A stretch of DNA of 64,000 bases, taken from NCBI GenBank assembly GCA_019136515.1, contig JAGVUB010000156.1, forward strand, positions 1-64,000, written 5' to 3'. The stretch is from Verrucomicrobiota bacterium (GTDB taxonomy: Bacteria > Verrucomicrobiota > Verrucomicrobiia > Opitutales > Opitutaceae). Shown in pieces: positions 53,276 through 62,435 of the stretch; positions within the stretch are counted from its first letter, which is position 1; each line of letters opens with the position of its first letter. The notes under the pieces are model-generated. The model was not told the origin of the DNA. It made no database searches and worked only from the letters and a program-made list of their open reading frames with translations. The position numbers were made by a program, and so were the translations under genes.

Positions 53276-54274
53276 ATGAACCCTGTCGGCCAATCAGTCG
53301 TCATCCTCGGAACCGGCTCCTACGCCCCTGAACGCATCCTCACCAACGAGGAGCTGTCCCGCATCGTCGAGACCACCGACGAGTGGATCGTCTCCCGCTC
53401 CGGGATCCGCGAGCGCCACGTCGCCGCCCCCGACGAGGCGACCTCCGACCTCGCCCTCAAGGCCTGCCAGGCCGCCCTCGCCGCCGCCACACTCACCCCG
53501 GCCGACATCGACCTGCTCATCGTCGCCACCTGCACGCCCGACTCCCCGCTGCCCTCCGCCTCGACCGTCCTGCACCGGAAACTCGGCCTCGGCCCCTGCG
53601 CCTGCTTCGACCTCGTCGCCGCCTGCAGCGGCTTCCTCTACAACCTCGAGGTTGCCAGCGCCATGCTCACCTCGGGCCGCTACCGCCGCGCCCTCGTCGT
53701 CGGCGCCGACAAGCTCACCTCCATCACCGACTACCAGGACCGCACCACCTGCGTGCTCTTCGGCGACGGCGCCGGCGCCGTCGTCCTCGGCGTCCAGCCG
53801 GGCACGGGCACCGGCATCATCGGCACCAAGCTCTACGCCGACGGCAACGCCGGCGACCTCATCAAGATCACCTCCGGCGGCTCCCTCCACCCCGCCTCCG
53901 CCGAGACCGTCGCCCGTCGCGAACACTACCTGCAGATGCGCGGCAAGGAGGTCTTCAAGCTCGCCGTCACCGCGATGCAGGACGCCGCCGTTGAACTTCT
54001 CGAGAAAAGCGGTGTCTCCCCCGACCAGGTGAAGCTGCTCATCCCGCACCAGGCCAACCAGCGTATCATCGACGCCATCGCGCAGCGCATGAAGCTGCCG
54101 CCCGAACGCGTCTTCATGAACCTGGAACGCTACGGGAACACTTCCGCCGCCTCCATCCCCATCGCCCTCGACGAGGCGGTCCGCACCGGCCGTATCGTCT
54201 CGGGCGACTACGTCCTGTTCGTCGCCTTCGGCGCCGGCTTGACCTGGGCATCCGCCCTGATTCGCTGGTCCTAA
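53276..54274 (+). CDS. fabH: 3-oxoacyl-ACP synthase III
   Basis: 332-residue condensing enzyme that starts fatty-acid chains from acetyl-CoA and malonyl-ACP. The triad is Cys117 (AACSGF), His258 (LIPHQANQR) and Asn288 (YGNTSAASIPIAL). The C-terminal GDYVLFVAFGAGLTWASALI loop is typical FabH. Length is standard. It follows plsX in the fatty-acid and phospholipid operon, with the bamD-like gene next (5-base gap). Confidence 0.97.
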   Translation: MNPVGQSVVILGTGSYAPERILTNEELSRIVETTDEWIVSRSGIRERHVAAPDEATSDLALKACQAALAAATLTPADIDLLIVATCTPDSPLPSASTVLHRKLGLGPCACFDLVAACSGFLYNLEVASAMLTSGRYRRALVVGADKLTSITDYQDRTTCVLFGDGAGAVVLGVQPGTGTGIIGTKLYADGNAGDLIKITSGGSLHPASAETVARREHYLQMRGKEVFKLAVTAMQDAAVELLEKSGVSPDQVKLLIPHQANQRIIDAIAQRMKLPPERVFMNLERYGNTSAASIPIALDEAVRTGRIVSGDYVLFVAFGAGLTWASALIRWS

Positions 54275-54279
54275 AAATT

Positions 54280-55347
54280 ATGCGCCACTCGCGCCTGTTC
54301 CCCCTCCTCGGTTTGCTCCTGGCCACCCTGTTCGCCCCCGTGGCCCTGCGCGCCGGCCTCGTCTGGACCCCCGGCACCGGCTGGCAGGTCGAAGGCGGCG
54401 CCCTCGCGGCCATCGCCGGCGAGGACGGCCGCAACGCCCTCGACCTCATGAACCGCGCGCGCACCGCCGAGGAGGCCGGCCACAACGGCCGCGCCCTGCG
54501 CCTCTACAAGCGCGTCACCAAAGACTACGGCAAGTCGATCTACGGCCCCGAGGCCTGGTTCCGCATCGCCCAGATCCGCCTCGCGCAGCGCAACTACGCC
54601 AAGGCGTTCGAAGCCTACCAGCAGATCGTCGGCCAGTATCCGAACTACGAGAAGTTCAACGACGTCATCGCCGAGCAGTACCGTATCGCCTCCGCCATCG
54701 CCGACGGCGCCCGCCGCCGCTGGCTCTGGGGCCTGCTCCCCGGTTTCCCCAAGCGCGAGCGCGCCATCGGCTATTTCGAATACGTCGTGGCCAACGGTCC
54801 GTACAGCGACTACGCGCCCCTCGCCCTCATGCGCATCGCCCAGCTGCACAAGCGCTTCAGCAGCAAGATCGAGGCCGTCGACGCCCTCGACCGCATGATC
54901 AACTTCTACCCGCAGAGCATCCTCACCCCCGATGCCTACCTGCGCATGGCTCAGGTCCAGGCCTCGCTCGTCGACGGCCCCGAGTACGACCAGTTCTCCG
55001 CCAAGGAGTCCGCCACCTACTTCCAGGACTTCCTCATCCTCTACCCCAAGGACCCCGGCGTCGCCACCGCCGAGACCGGTCTCCATGATATGAAGACCGA
55101 GCTCGCGATGAGCAAGATGAAGCTCGCCGAATTCTACCACTACAAGCGCCACAACTACATCGCGGCCAAGATCTTCTACAACGAGGCGATCACCACCTAT
55201 CCGAACTCCGCGGTCGCCGACAAAGCCAAGGCGCGCCTCGAGAAGATCGCGCCCAAGCTCGCCGAGCAGGAGGCCGCCGCGGCCGCCCGCGCCAACCGCA
55301 TCGAGCCGCCCAAGCCCAAGAAGAAGAAGGTGCTCTGGCTCTTCTGA
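54280..55347 (+). CDS. BamD/YfiO-like TPR outer-membrane assembly lipoprotein family
   Basis: 355-residue exported TPR protein. The signal peptide ends near residue 25 (ALRAG) without a lipobox cysteine, unlike canonical BamD. At least four TPR pairs are visible (ALDLMNRARTAEEAGHNGRAL, EAWFRIAQIRLAQRNYAKAFEAY, ALDRMINFYPQSILTPDAY, AAKIFYNEAITTYPNSAVAD). The tail is lysine-rich (PPKPKKKKVLW). In related organisms BamD helps insert beta-barrel proteins, and the neighbouring LptE-like gene supports an envelope role. Confidence 0.82.
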   Translation: MRHSRLFPLLGLLLATLFAPVALRAGLVWTPGTGWQVEGGALAAIAGEDGRNALDLMNRARTAEEAGHNGRALRLYKRVTKDYGKSIYGPEAWFRIAQIRLAQRNYAKAFEAYQQIVGQYPNYEKFNDVIAEQYRIASAIADGARRRWLWGLLPGFPKRERAIGYFEYVVANGPYSDYAPLALMRIAQLHKRFSSKIEAVDALDRMINFYPQSILTPDAYLRMAQVQASLVDGPEYDQFSAKESATYFQDFLILYPKDPGVATAETGLHDMKTELAMSKMKLAEFYHYKRHNYIAAKIFYNEAITTYPNSAVADKAKARLEKIAPKLAEQEAAAAARANRIEPPKPKKKKVLWLF

Positions 55348-55384
55348 GCGCGGGCCCCAATGCCGCGCCCTCCGGCTACCCGCC

Positions 55385-55894
55385 ATGCGCCTCCTCTTCC
55401 GTAGCCTGTTCGCCCTCGCGCTGCTCGCCGGCCTCGCCGCCTGTTCCCATTACCATCTCGGCGCGCCCGGCCGCCCCGTCGCCCAGTCGCTGTTCGTCGT
55501 TCCCGCGACCAACTCCGCCTTTGCTCCGCAGGCTGGCCCGCTCGTCACCGACGCCGTCCGCCTCGCCCTCGCCCGCGACGGCCGCATCACCCTTGCCGCC
55601 GACACCGAGGCCGCCGAGGCCCGCCTCCAGATCCATCTCGTCCGCTTCGAGCGCGACGTGCTCGCCGCCCGCCACGACGACACCGCCCTCGCCCGCAAGT
55701 TCGCCGCCAAGCTCACCGCCGAGATCACCGTCCGCGATCGCAACGACAAGATCCTGATCGACCGCCGCACCATCGCCGTCGCCCGCGATGTCTTCGTCGA
55801 CGGCGGCCTCCAGCCCGCCGAATACCAGACGATGCCGCTCCTCGCCGACGCGCTCGCCGTCGAGATCGCGCACGCCGTACTCGACACCTGGTGA
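55385..55894 (+). CDS. LptE-like LPS-assembly lipoprotein
   Basis: 169-residue predicted outer-membrane lipoprotein. The lipobox is LAGLAAC with Cys20, followed by SHYHLG, the usual beginning of LptE. The rest (SLFVVPATNSAF, VTDAVRLALARDGRI, ARLQIHLVRFERDV, DRRTIAVARDVFV, LADALAVEIAHAVLD) follows the alpha/beta order of the family. LptE plugs the LptD barrel during LPS export. Its stop overlaps the likely GTG of rpe. Confidence 0.82.
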   Translation: MRLLFRSLFALALLAGLAACSHYHLGAPGRPVAQSLFVVPATNSAFAPQAGPLVTDAVRLALARDGRITLAADTEAAEARLQIHLVRFERDVLAARHDDTALARKFAAKLTAEITVRDRNDKILIDRRTIAVARDVFVDGGLQPAEYQTMPLLADALAVEIAHAVLDTW

Positions 55895-56562
55895 CCGCGC
55901 CCGCCGTGGCCATGCCCGCCCCCCTCCTCGCGCCCTCGCTGCTCGCCGGCGACCACGCCAACCTCGCCGGCAGCGCCGCCGAGGCCGCCGCCGCCGGTGC
56001 CTCTTGGCTGCACCTCGACATCATGGACGGGCATTTCGTGCCCAACCTCACCTTCGGCCCCGGCACCGCCGCCGCCCTCCGCCGGCACACCCCCCTCTTC
56101 CTCGACACCCACCTGATGCTCGACAACCCCGGCGATCACGTCGAGGCCTTCGCCCGCGCCGGCAGCGACCTGATCAGCATCCACGTCGAGCCCGCCTACG
56201 ACCACGCCGCCGTCCTCGCGCAGATCCGCGCACTGGGAAAACAGAACGGCGTCGTGCTCAACCCCGGCACGCCCGCGGCCGCCGCCGAGCCCTTCCTCGC
56301 CCAAGTCGACCTCGTGCTGCTCATGACGGTCCAGCCCGGCTTCGGCGGCCAATCCTTCCGGCACGACGTATTGCCGAAGATCGAGCAGATCGCCCGCTGG
56401 CGCCGCGAACGCAACCTCGCCTTCCGCATCGAGGTCGACGGCGGCGTCGACGAGAAGACCGCCCCGCTCTGCCGCGCCGCCGGCGCCGACACCTTCGTCG
56501 CCGGCACCGCCTTTTTCCGCGCCGCCGACCGCGTCGCCTTCCGCCGCTCGATCGAGGGCTGA
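55891..56562 (+). CDS. rpe: Ribulose-phosphate 3-epimerase
   Basis: 223-residue TIM-barrel enzyme interconverting ribulose-5-phosphate and xylulose-5-phosphate. The metal and catalytic residues are seen: SLLAGDHANL, HLDIMDGHFVPNLTFGP (His, Asp), DTHLMLDNP (His), and VQPGFGGQSF with IEVDGGVDEKT (second Asp, phosphate loop). The GTG at 55891 overlaps the lptE stop; ATG 55912 (MPAPLLAPSLLAGD) is equally possible. Confidence 0.95.
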   Translation: MTAPAVAMPAPLLAPSLLAGDHANLAGSAAEAAAAGASWLHLDIMDGHFVPNLTFGPGTAAALRRHTPLFLDTHLMLDNPGDHVEAFARAGSDLISIHVEPAYDHAAVLAQIRALGKQNGVVLNPGTPAAAAEPFLAQVDLVLLMTVQPGFGGQSFRHDVLPKIEQIARWRRERNLAFRIEVDGGVDEKTAPLCRAAGADTFVAGTAFFRAADRVAFRRSIEG

Positions 56563-56588
56563 GGCGCGGTGATTGCGGCCGTCGTCGG

Positions 56589-56602
56589 GAGCCAGCTGGC
56601 TC
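56589..56602. other. Short palindrome between convergent rpe and tonB genes
   Basis: GAGCCAGCTGGCTC is a perfect 14-base palindrome in the 61-base gap between two stops. No T-tract follows on either strand, so a terminator role is only possible. Confidence 0.35.
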
Positions 56603-56623
56603 GCGCCGCCGGCGCCCCGCCGC

Positions 56624-57448
56624 TCACTCGGTCATCTTGAAGTTGATGACGTACGTCCCGCTCTTCGCGCCCGGCACGGCGCCGATCGAACGCACCTTGC
56701 GGAAGGCGTCGATCACCGAGTCGTCGTAGTCGGTGCTCCCCGACGACTTCACGATCTTCACCGCCGAGATCGAGCCGTCGGCCGCGAGGTAGAAGGAGAC
56801 CTTTGCCACGAGCAGGTCGTTGACCGAGTCGGGCATCTCGTGCGCCGCGCGCAGGGCGCTGATCAACCGGCTGAAATACGCGTCGAGCGCCGCGATCATC
56901 ACCTTGCTCCCGCCGGTGCCGCCGCCATCGCCACGCGGACCGGCGGCGGACTCCATCAGGTCGTCGACGATGCCCTTCGCATCGATGCCGGGCGCGGGCT
57001 TGCCGCCGCCCGCGCTGCGGGTCTTCTGGTTGGCGGCGAGTTGCTTCGAGTTCTTCTTCTGAAAATCGGCGTATGAGGTCGTCTTGTTGCGGGACGCGGC
57101 AGTGGTCGAAGTTGGCGTGCTCTTCGTGTCCTTCGCCGCCTGCGCCGCCGCCTTCGCCTCGGCCGCGGCGATCTCCTTCGCGGTCGGGATCTTCACCCGC
57201 TTCACCTTCGGCCGGTTGAACTTCACACCGGAGTCCTTGACCCCGGGATTTTTCGACGGCGCTCCGGGCATCTCGAAATGGTCGCCGATCTCGATGTCCT
57301 CGGGATTCACCAGATCCGCCACCCAAGGATTGATCTCCGTCGCGCGCCGCACCCACAGCGAAAATATCACGATCGCCCCGATCACGACCGCGTGGAAGGC
57401 GGCCGAGAGGACGAAGGCTCCGGGGGAACTGGCGCGCATGGTGGACAC
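56624..57448 (-). CDS. TonB family energy-transducing protein
   Basis: 274-residue protein with one N-terminal membrane anchor (AFVLSAAFHAVVIGAIVIFSL; the S-x-x-x-H of TonB/TolA is SAAFHAV), a charged Ala/Lys-rich stretch at about 75-130, and a C-terminal TonB-like domain (LVAKVSFYLAADGSISAVKI, DSVIDAFRKVRSIGAVP). Located last in exbB-exbD-tonB, so it should be driven by ExbB/ExbD and reach across the periplasm to TonB-dependent receptors or to a Tol-Pal partner; the domain does not discriminate. Confidence 0.87.
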   Translation of the reverse strand: MSTMRASSPGAFVLSAAFHAVVIGAIVIFSLWVRRATEINPWVADLVNPEDIEIGDHFEMPGAPSKNPGVKDSGVKFNRPKVKRVKIPTAKEIAAAEAKAAAQAAKDTKSTPTSTTAASRNKTTSYADFQKKNSKQLAANQKTRSAGGGKPAPGIDAKGIVDDLMESAAGPRGDGGGTGGSKVMIAALDAYFSRLISALRAAHEMPDSVNDLLVAKVSFYLAADGSISAVKIVKSSGSTDYDDSVIDAFRKVRSIGAVPGAKSGTYVINFKMTE

Positions 57449-57469
57449 GGTAGTTTACGCCGCTTGCGC

Positions 57470-57892
57470 CTACTTCGCCTGCTGGGTGTTGAGGCTGATC
57501 TTCGACAGCCCCGCGTTCTTAACCTCATCCAGCACCGCGACCACCTGCTGGTACTGCAGGCGGAAGTCCGCATCGATGAAGATCACCGGCGGCTTCGGGT
57601 TTTCCGCCATCGCCTGGAGGTTGACGCGGATCTGCGCGAGGCTCGTGCGATTGTCGCCCCAGTAGTAGTTGCCATTCCGATCCACCGCGATCCGCTGCGC
57701 CTGCTCCTTCGTCGGCTTGTCCGGCTTCGAGCCCTGCACCGGCAGCTCGAGCGGCAGCGACGACGACGACTGGATCAGCGGCGTGGCGATCATGAAGATG
57801 ATCAGCAGCGTGAAGCCGAGATCGACCAGGTTGGTGATGTTGAGCTCCGCCACCGGATGCAGCTGGCGCTGCCTGCGAAAGGAACGTGCCAT
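57470..57892 (-). CDS. ExbD/TolR family biopolymer transporter
   Basis: 140-residue protein with one transmembrane helix. The proton-carrying aspartate is Asp24 in TNLVDLGFTLLIIFMIATP. The periplasmic domain follows, with LELPVQGSKPDKPT and the family segment VFIDADFRLQYQQVVAVLDE-like helix. It is 12 bases from exbB and 21 from tonB. Confidence 0.92.
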   Translation of the reverse strand: MARSFRRQRQLHPVAELNITNLVDLGFTLLIIFMIATPLIQSSSSLPLELPVQGSKPDKPTKEQAQRIAVDRNGNYYWGDNRTSLAQIRVNLQAMAENPKPPVIFIDADFRLQYQQVVAVLDEVKNAGLSKISLNTQQAK

Positions 57893-57904
57893 GGTCGGGC
57901 TCCG

Positions 57905-58651
57905 TCAGTCCTGCGGGGCGGTGGAGGTGCTGTGCGTGACCGCACCGGTCGTCTCGAGCTCGAGGCGGTCCGCCATGCTGCTGGCGTAGTTCTCCAGTTC
58001 GGTGATCAGCACCTTCACCTGGTTGAGCAGGTAGTTGTAGCCGAACACCGCCGGGATGGCGACGATCAGACCCGCGATGGTCGTGGTCAGCGCCGCGCAC
58101 ACGCCGGGGGCGAGCGTCTGGATCGACGCCTGTTGCGAGGTCGCCACTGCGCTGAACGCCACCATCACGCCCCACACCGTGCCGAGCAGGCCGAGAAACG
58201 GCGCTCCGGATACGATCGAGGCGAGGAAGATCATGCTGGATTCGTAGCGCAGCGTCTGCCGGGCGAGCGCGCGCTGGAGGGCGTTCTCGGCGTGCTCGAT
58301 GCGCGAGCGCACGTTCTGCTCGCCGCGTTCCTGTCCGATCTGCGCCGCCCGCCAGTACGCGTCGAGCGCGTCCGCGAAGAGGTCGCCGTACGGGATCGTG
58401 CGCTTGGCGCGGAACGACTCGTGGATGTCGAGCAGCCTGCGCTCCTCGCGCAGCCTGTATTCGAAGGCTTGGTTGAGCTGCTTGAGTTTCCGCAGCTCAA
58501 GGAACTTCCCGAACATCGTCGACCAGCCGAAAATGCTGAACACGCCCAGCAGGATCGTGATGCCCTGGCCGACATTGTCGGTGTTGGCGAAGACCTGCAC
58601 GAGGTCCACCTCGGTGGCGAGAAACGGAACCGCGGAAAGTGGGACTGACAT
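57905..58651 (-). CDS. ExbB/TolQ family proton channel protein
   Basis: 248-residue inner-membrane protein (ATG 58651, MSVPLSAVPF). Three helices are visible: ITILLGVFSIFGWSTMFGKF, then SMIFLASIVSGAPFLGLLGTVWGVMVAFS with the family G-x-x-G-x-x-G-T-V pattern, and LTTTIAGLIVAIPAVFGYNY. A cytoplasmic loop of about 100 residues lies between the first two. First gene of the exbB-exbD-tonB operon, divergent from tmk. Confidence 0.92.
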   Translation of the reverse strand: MSVPLSAVPFLATEVDLVQVFANTDNVGQGITILLGVFSIFGWSTMFGKFLELRKLKQLNQAFEYRLREERRLLDIHESFRAKRTIPYGDLFADALDAYWRAAQIGQERGEQNVRSRIEHAENALQRALARQTLRYESSMIFLASIVSGAPFLGLLGTVWGVMVAFSAVATSQQASIQTLAPGVCAALTTTIAGLIVAIPAVFGYNYLLNQVKVLITELENYASSMADRLELETTGAVTHSTSTAPQD

Positions 58652-58803
58652 GGCGCGCAGTGTTGCGCACACCGCCGCGGCGCTTCAACGGAATTTCCCC
58701 CGAAAACAGCGCGCCCGCCGCGGTCTTTTCCGTTGCCGCGCGTTTTCACCGGCCTTTCCCTAGCCGCCCCGCCATCCGCTCCCCTCGCCCAACCGACCCA
58801 CCT

Positions 58804-59439
58804 GTGAACCTCCGCGGCAAATTCATCACCTTCGAAGGCTCCGAGGGCAGCGGCAAAAGCACCCAGATCGAGCGCCTCGTCGCCCGCCTCCACGAGAACG
58901 GTCTCGAGACCTTCGTCACCCGCGAACCGGGCGGCACCGAGCTGGGCGAGGAGATCCGCAACCTGCTCCTCCACCACCGCGCCGGCGGCGCCATGGCCGC
59001 CGAGACCGAGCTCCTCCTCTTCGCCGCCGCACGCGCCCAGCTCGTCCGCGAACGCATCGCCCCCGCGCTGACCGCCGGCAAGGTCGTCATCAGCGACCGT
59101 TTCCTCGATTCCACCACGGTCTACCAGGGCGCCGCACGCCGCCTCGCGCCCGAGGCCGTCGCCCGCATCAACCACTTCGCCGTCGGCCACCACCTGCCCG
59201 ACCTCACCCTCCTGCTCGACGTCCCCGTCGAGGTCAGCCACACCCGCGTGCGCAACCGCGGCACCGGCCAGCCCGACCGCATCGAGAAGGAGTCCTCCGA
59301 ATTCTTCACCCGCGTGCGCGACGGCTACCTCGCCCTCGCACGTGCCGAGTCCCGCCGCATCGCCGTCGTCGACAGCACCCAGCCTCTCGACACCGTCGCC
59401 GCCCTCATCTGGAAAACTGTCCATGAACGCCTGGCCTGA
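58804..59439 (+). CDS. tmk: Thymidylate kinase
   Basis: 211-residue kinase converting dTMP to dTDP. P-loop FEGSEGSGKST, REPGGTELGEEIRNLLLH, and DRFLDSTTVYQGAAR are diagnostic; the lid segment is NRGTGQPDRIEKES. I chose GTG 58804 (VNLRGKFITFEG), which starts the family; the frame upstream runs into the divergent promoter. It overlaps the holB start by 17 bases, an arrangement seen in many genomes. Confidence 0.95.
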   Translation: MNLRGKFITFEGSEGSGKSTQIERLVARLHENGLETFVTREPGGTELGEEIRNLLLHHRAGGAMAAETELLLFAAARAQLVRERIAPALTAGKVVISDRFLDSTTVYQGAARRLAPEAVARINHFAVGHHLPDLTLLLDVPVEVSHTRVRNRGTGQPDRIEKESSEFFTRVRDGYLALARAESRRIAVVDSTQPLDTVAALIWKTVHERLA

Positions 59440-60424
59440 TTCCGTCGCCAAGACCCCCGCCGTCGCCGTACTCGACCGCGCCCTGCGCGACGGACGCCTC
59501 GCGCACAGCCTCATCTTCCAGGGCGACAACCTCGCCCTCCTCGAGACCGCCGCGCTCGCGCTCGCCGACCGCCTCCTCAACCCGGCCGACACCCCTCAGG
59601 TGTACCCGCCGCTCAAGCACCCCGACTTCATCGCGCTCCGCCCCGAGGGGAAGATGCGCCAGATCAAGATCGGCGAGTCCGGCGGCGGCGCCGAAGAGAA
59701 CACCATGCGCGGTTTCCTCTCCCGCATCGACCTCACCCCGCAGGTCGGCCGCCACAAGGTCGGCGTCATCTACGAGGCCGACCGGATGAACGCGCAAACC
59801 TCCAACGCCTTCCTCAAGACCCTCGAGGAGCCGCCGCGCGACACCACGCTCATCCTCCTCACCACGCACCCGTATTCTCTGCTGGCGACGATCCTCAGCC
59901 GCTGCCTGCGCTTCCGTTTTCCCTCCGTCGCCTCGCCCGTCACCCACCCCGACCTCCAGCCCTGGCTCGATCTCTACCGTGGCTGGCTGCGCCAGCTCAC
60001 CGAGGGCGTGTCCGACAAGAAGGGCGCCGCCGCCCAGATCTTCACCCTCTACGCCCTCATCGCCCGCTTCGAGCGCATCCTCGACGAGACCGCCGCCGCC
60101 ACATTGAAACAGGAAACCGGCGACGCAAAGGACACGATGACCGACGACGAGCTTGAGGCACTCGAAACCGGCATCTCCGTGGGCGTACGCCAGTCGCTCC
60201 TCTCCGAGATCGAGCACGCCACCCGCGCCTTCGTCGCCACCCAGCCCGAGAGCGCAGCCCAGTTGCGCGTCCCGCTCGTCGCCTCGATCCGCAAGCTCGA
60301 GGAATGCGCCGGCCTGCTCCGCGCCAACCTCAGCACGACCAACGCGCTCGAGGAGTTCTTCCTCACCTCGCTGCGCCTCTGGGCCCAAGTCGGCGTCACC
60401 CGCCGCGCCGCCGCCGCGGCGTGA
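59423..60424 (+). CDS. holB: DNA polymerase III delta' subunit
   Basis: 333-residue clamp-loader subunit. The sensor-1 region (NAFLKTLEEPPRDTTLILLT) and S-R-C motif (LSRCLRFRFPS) are clear. The classic P-loop is not kept (HSLIFQGDNLALLETAALAL), which is acceptable because delta' does not hydrolyse ATP. The C-terminal collar domain (about 230-320) is helical. The start overlaps tmk. Confidence 0.87.
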   Translation: MNAWPDSVAKTPAVAVLDRALRDGRLAHSLIFQGDNLALLETAALALADRLLNPADTPQVYPPLKHPDFIALRPEGKMRQIKIGESGGGAEENTMRGFLSRIDLTPQVGRHKVGVIYEADRMNAQTSNAFLKTLEEPPRDTTLILLTTHPYSLLATILSRCLRFRFPSVASPVTHPDLQPWLDLYRGWLRQLTEGVSDKKGAAAQIFTLYALIARFERILDETAAATLKQETGDAKDTMTDDELEALETGISVGVRQSLLSEIEHATRAFVATQPESAAQLRVPLVASIRKLEECAGLLRANLSTTNALEEFFLTSLRLWAQVGVTRRAAAAA

Positions 60425-60446
60425 GGTAGGAGCACAAGAATGTGGC

Positions 60447-60527
60447 GCCGCTCGCCAGAGCGGCGATCCGTGTAGCGATACTCGCCAGAGTTTCGACTCT
60501 CCGCGTAGCGATGCCCGTGAGGGCATC
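60447..60527. repeat. Small hairpins of a GTAGCGATGCCC family
   Basis: GCCGCTC GCCA GAGCGGC (60447-60464), ACTC GCCA GAGT (60480-60491) and GATGCCC GTGA GGGCATC (60510-60527) are three successive stem-loops with a GCCA or GTGA tetraloop, each preceded by GTAGCGAT or similar. They fill the convergent holB/metallopeptidase gap. Confidence 0.7.
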
Positions 60528-60641
60528 GAAGCCATGCCGCTACGCGCAAGGGCGTCCTTCACCGTAGGTCGCGCCTTCAGGCCGACCCGGCAGATGGCGC
60601 CTCGCCCCGCGCACAGCCCAATCGAAAACCGCCGATCCACC

Positions 60642-62042
60642 CTACTTCGCCGCCACCGGCACCGGCGCCGTCTCGGCGTACTTCAGCACCTCGCCGAGCT
60701 TCTTGCCGGTGAGCTTCCGATACGCCTTCTCGACGGTCTCCATCCGCACCTTCTTCCGCGGCGTCTTCGCCACTTCCTGGAAAAGCTTGGGGAGAAAGTC
60801 CTCGCCGTGCTGCCGCGCCATTTCGAACACGGCCCGAGTCGCGAATGCGTAGTGCGCCTTCATCAACGGCGTGCCGTTCTCCTCCTCCTTCGTATTCTCC
60901 GCCGCACGCCACTTTTTCAGATCGATCTGCTTTTGCTGGGCAGCGTGTTGGGCGAGTCGCGTATCGAAAGGATAGCTCTCCTGCGCAAACTCAGCACCGC
61001 AGCGGTCGCGTACAAATTTCCACGCCACATAGTTCGCCGCCCCGTCGCAAAGCCAGCGCCGATCCGCGCTACCGATGAAGTTCTCCACGATACCCACCTC
61101 GGCGACTTCGTGCAGGATCACATGCAAGAGGACCGGATTGCGGTATCCCGGATTGTCCGGTTGCCCAAACGGTTCGCGCAACCGGTCCACAAACTCACGC
61201 GCCACGGTGTCCGGCGACTTCCCGTCATCCTCCGGTTTGAGCACGATCGGCCAGGAAGTATCTCTGAGGTCTTTGAAATACCCTCTAACCTTGGCCGTGT
61301 AGAGGTCCCACCGGAACGCCCTTTCCGCCGGCTGCAACGGCTGCGGGTGGCCATCCTTGTCGAAGGTGACCGATGCCGCGATGTTCACCACCCCATCCGC
61401 ACCAGGCCGGTAGTTGAAAGAGTGTTCGAGGCGCGCAGCCTCGAACTTCTGTGCCGCTTCCTCCTGATTCACGGGAGATTCAAACTCCAGCATCCCGATC
61501 CGGTAGTCGAGAGCCTGCGTTTCGGGATCCCAACTGAATCCCTCGAGCTTCTCCCCCGCAACAAGCCGCTGCGACAGGTCCGCCTTGGTCCAGATCTGGG
61601 CATCTCGGCACCTTCCCATCGGAAGGGCCGTCACCGGCAGAAGATCCATGAACACTTCGACCATCGCGTAGTACCCAACCATCGTATCAAACACGCGCCC
61701 CTGCAGCGCCGTCGGCGCGGGCAAGCCGATCTCCTTCGCCACTGTCGTCAGGATATCATCGCGATGGGCGATCAGATCCTTCGCGCTTCCGGGCAACACC
61801 GCCGGCTCCTTCGCAAGAATCTCCGCTTCCTTCTCGGCAAACTCCTGTCGCCACGCCGCCAGCGGCGCAAACACCGCCTCCGCGTACGCCTCCTGACCGG
61901 GCGAATACTCGACGCGCAGACCATCCCGCTCGTCCACCAGCCGGCCCTCACGCGTGGGATGCGGCACCGGCGCCGCAAGCGCCGTCGCGGCAATCCAACA
62001 CACCGCCAACCCGCAGCGCCCCAGCAGGGATAATGTCGTCAT
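60642..62042 (-). CDS. Secreted metallopeptidase-like protein with degenerate zinc motif
   Basis: 466-residue exported protein; ATG 62042 (MTTLSLLGRCGLAVCWIAAT) begins the signal peptide. At residues 311-315 the helix reads HEVAE, and at 330-338 WLCDGAANY. This is the layout of gluzincin peptidases (HExxH, then W-L-x-E-G-x-A-x-Y), but the second zinc His is Glu and the third-ligand Glu is Asp. Zinc binding is therefore doubtful, and it may be a non-catalytic relative. The rest is helical with no other domain. Its direct neighbours do not explain a role. Confidence 0.68.
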   Translation of the reverse strand: MTTLSLLGRCGLAVCWIAATALAAPVPHPTREGRLVDERDGLRVEYSPGQEAYAEAVFAPLAAWRQEFAEKEAEILAKEPAVLPGSAKDLIAHRDDILTTVAKEIGLPAPTALQGRVFDTMVGYYAMVEVFMDLLPVTALPMGRCRDAQIWTKADLSQRLVAGEKLEGFSWDPETQALDYRIGMLEFESPVNQEEAAQKFEAARLEHSFNYRPGADGVVNIAASVTFDKDGHPQPLQPAERAFRWDLYTAKVRGYFKDLRDTSWPIVLKPEDDGKSPDTVAREFVDRLREPFGQPDNPGYRNPVLLHVILHEVAEVGIVENFIGSADRRWLCDGAANYVAWKFVRDRCGAEFAQESYPFDTRLAQHAAQQKQIDLKKWRAAENTKEEENGTPLMKAHYAFATRAVFEMARQHGEDFLPKLFQEVAKTPRKKVRMETVEKAYRKLTGKKLGEVLKYAETAPVPVAAK

Positions 62043-62435
62043 GTGCCGCCGAGGCTCGCGGCAGGTAGCCACAATCTCAAGCCGGGACTGGCGCCTCCCG
62101 TGGCTCGTCCCTTCAGGGCGCACGCGAGCGGTCCTTCCTCGAGGCATTGTTCAGCCGAACGGCAGAATGCCGGCGAAATCCGCTTCCGCAGCAACGGAGG
62201 CCTGCGCCACGCCCTGGGGCTCCGACGACGCACGCGCACGCGTGAAACCGTGCGCACAATGCAGTGCTCTCAGTGATAAATGCAGGCCGAGTCTGCCGGA
62301 GCGTGCTGAAGTTCACCCGCCTTCGGCGGCGCCGTAGGCGACCAGGGCAGCGCCCCACGTCCGACCACTCCGCACTCTACCGGCCCCACTTTCCGGCCAA
62401 TCCGCATTCCGCAATCCGCACTCCGCACTCCGCAA
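62043..62435. other. Gene-free gap with TTCCGC simple repeats
   Basis: No gene is seen. Near 62398-62440 a run of CCGCATT/CCGCACT units (TCCGCAATCCGCACTCCGC) forms a degenerate tandem repeat. The promoter of the metallopeptidase-like gene should lie at 62043-62250. Confidence 0.5.
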
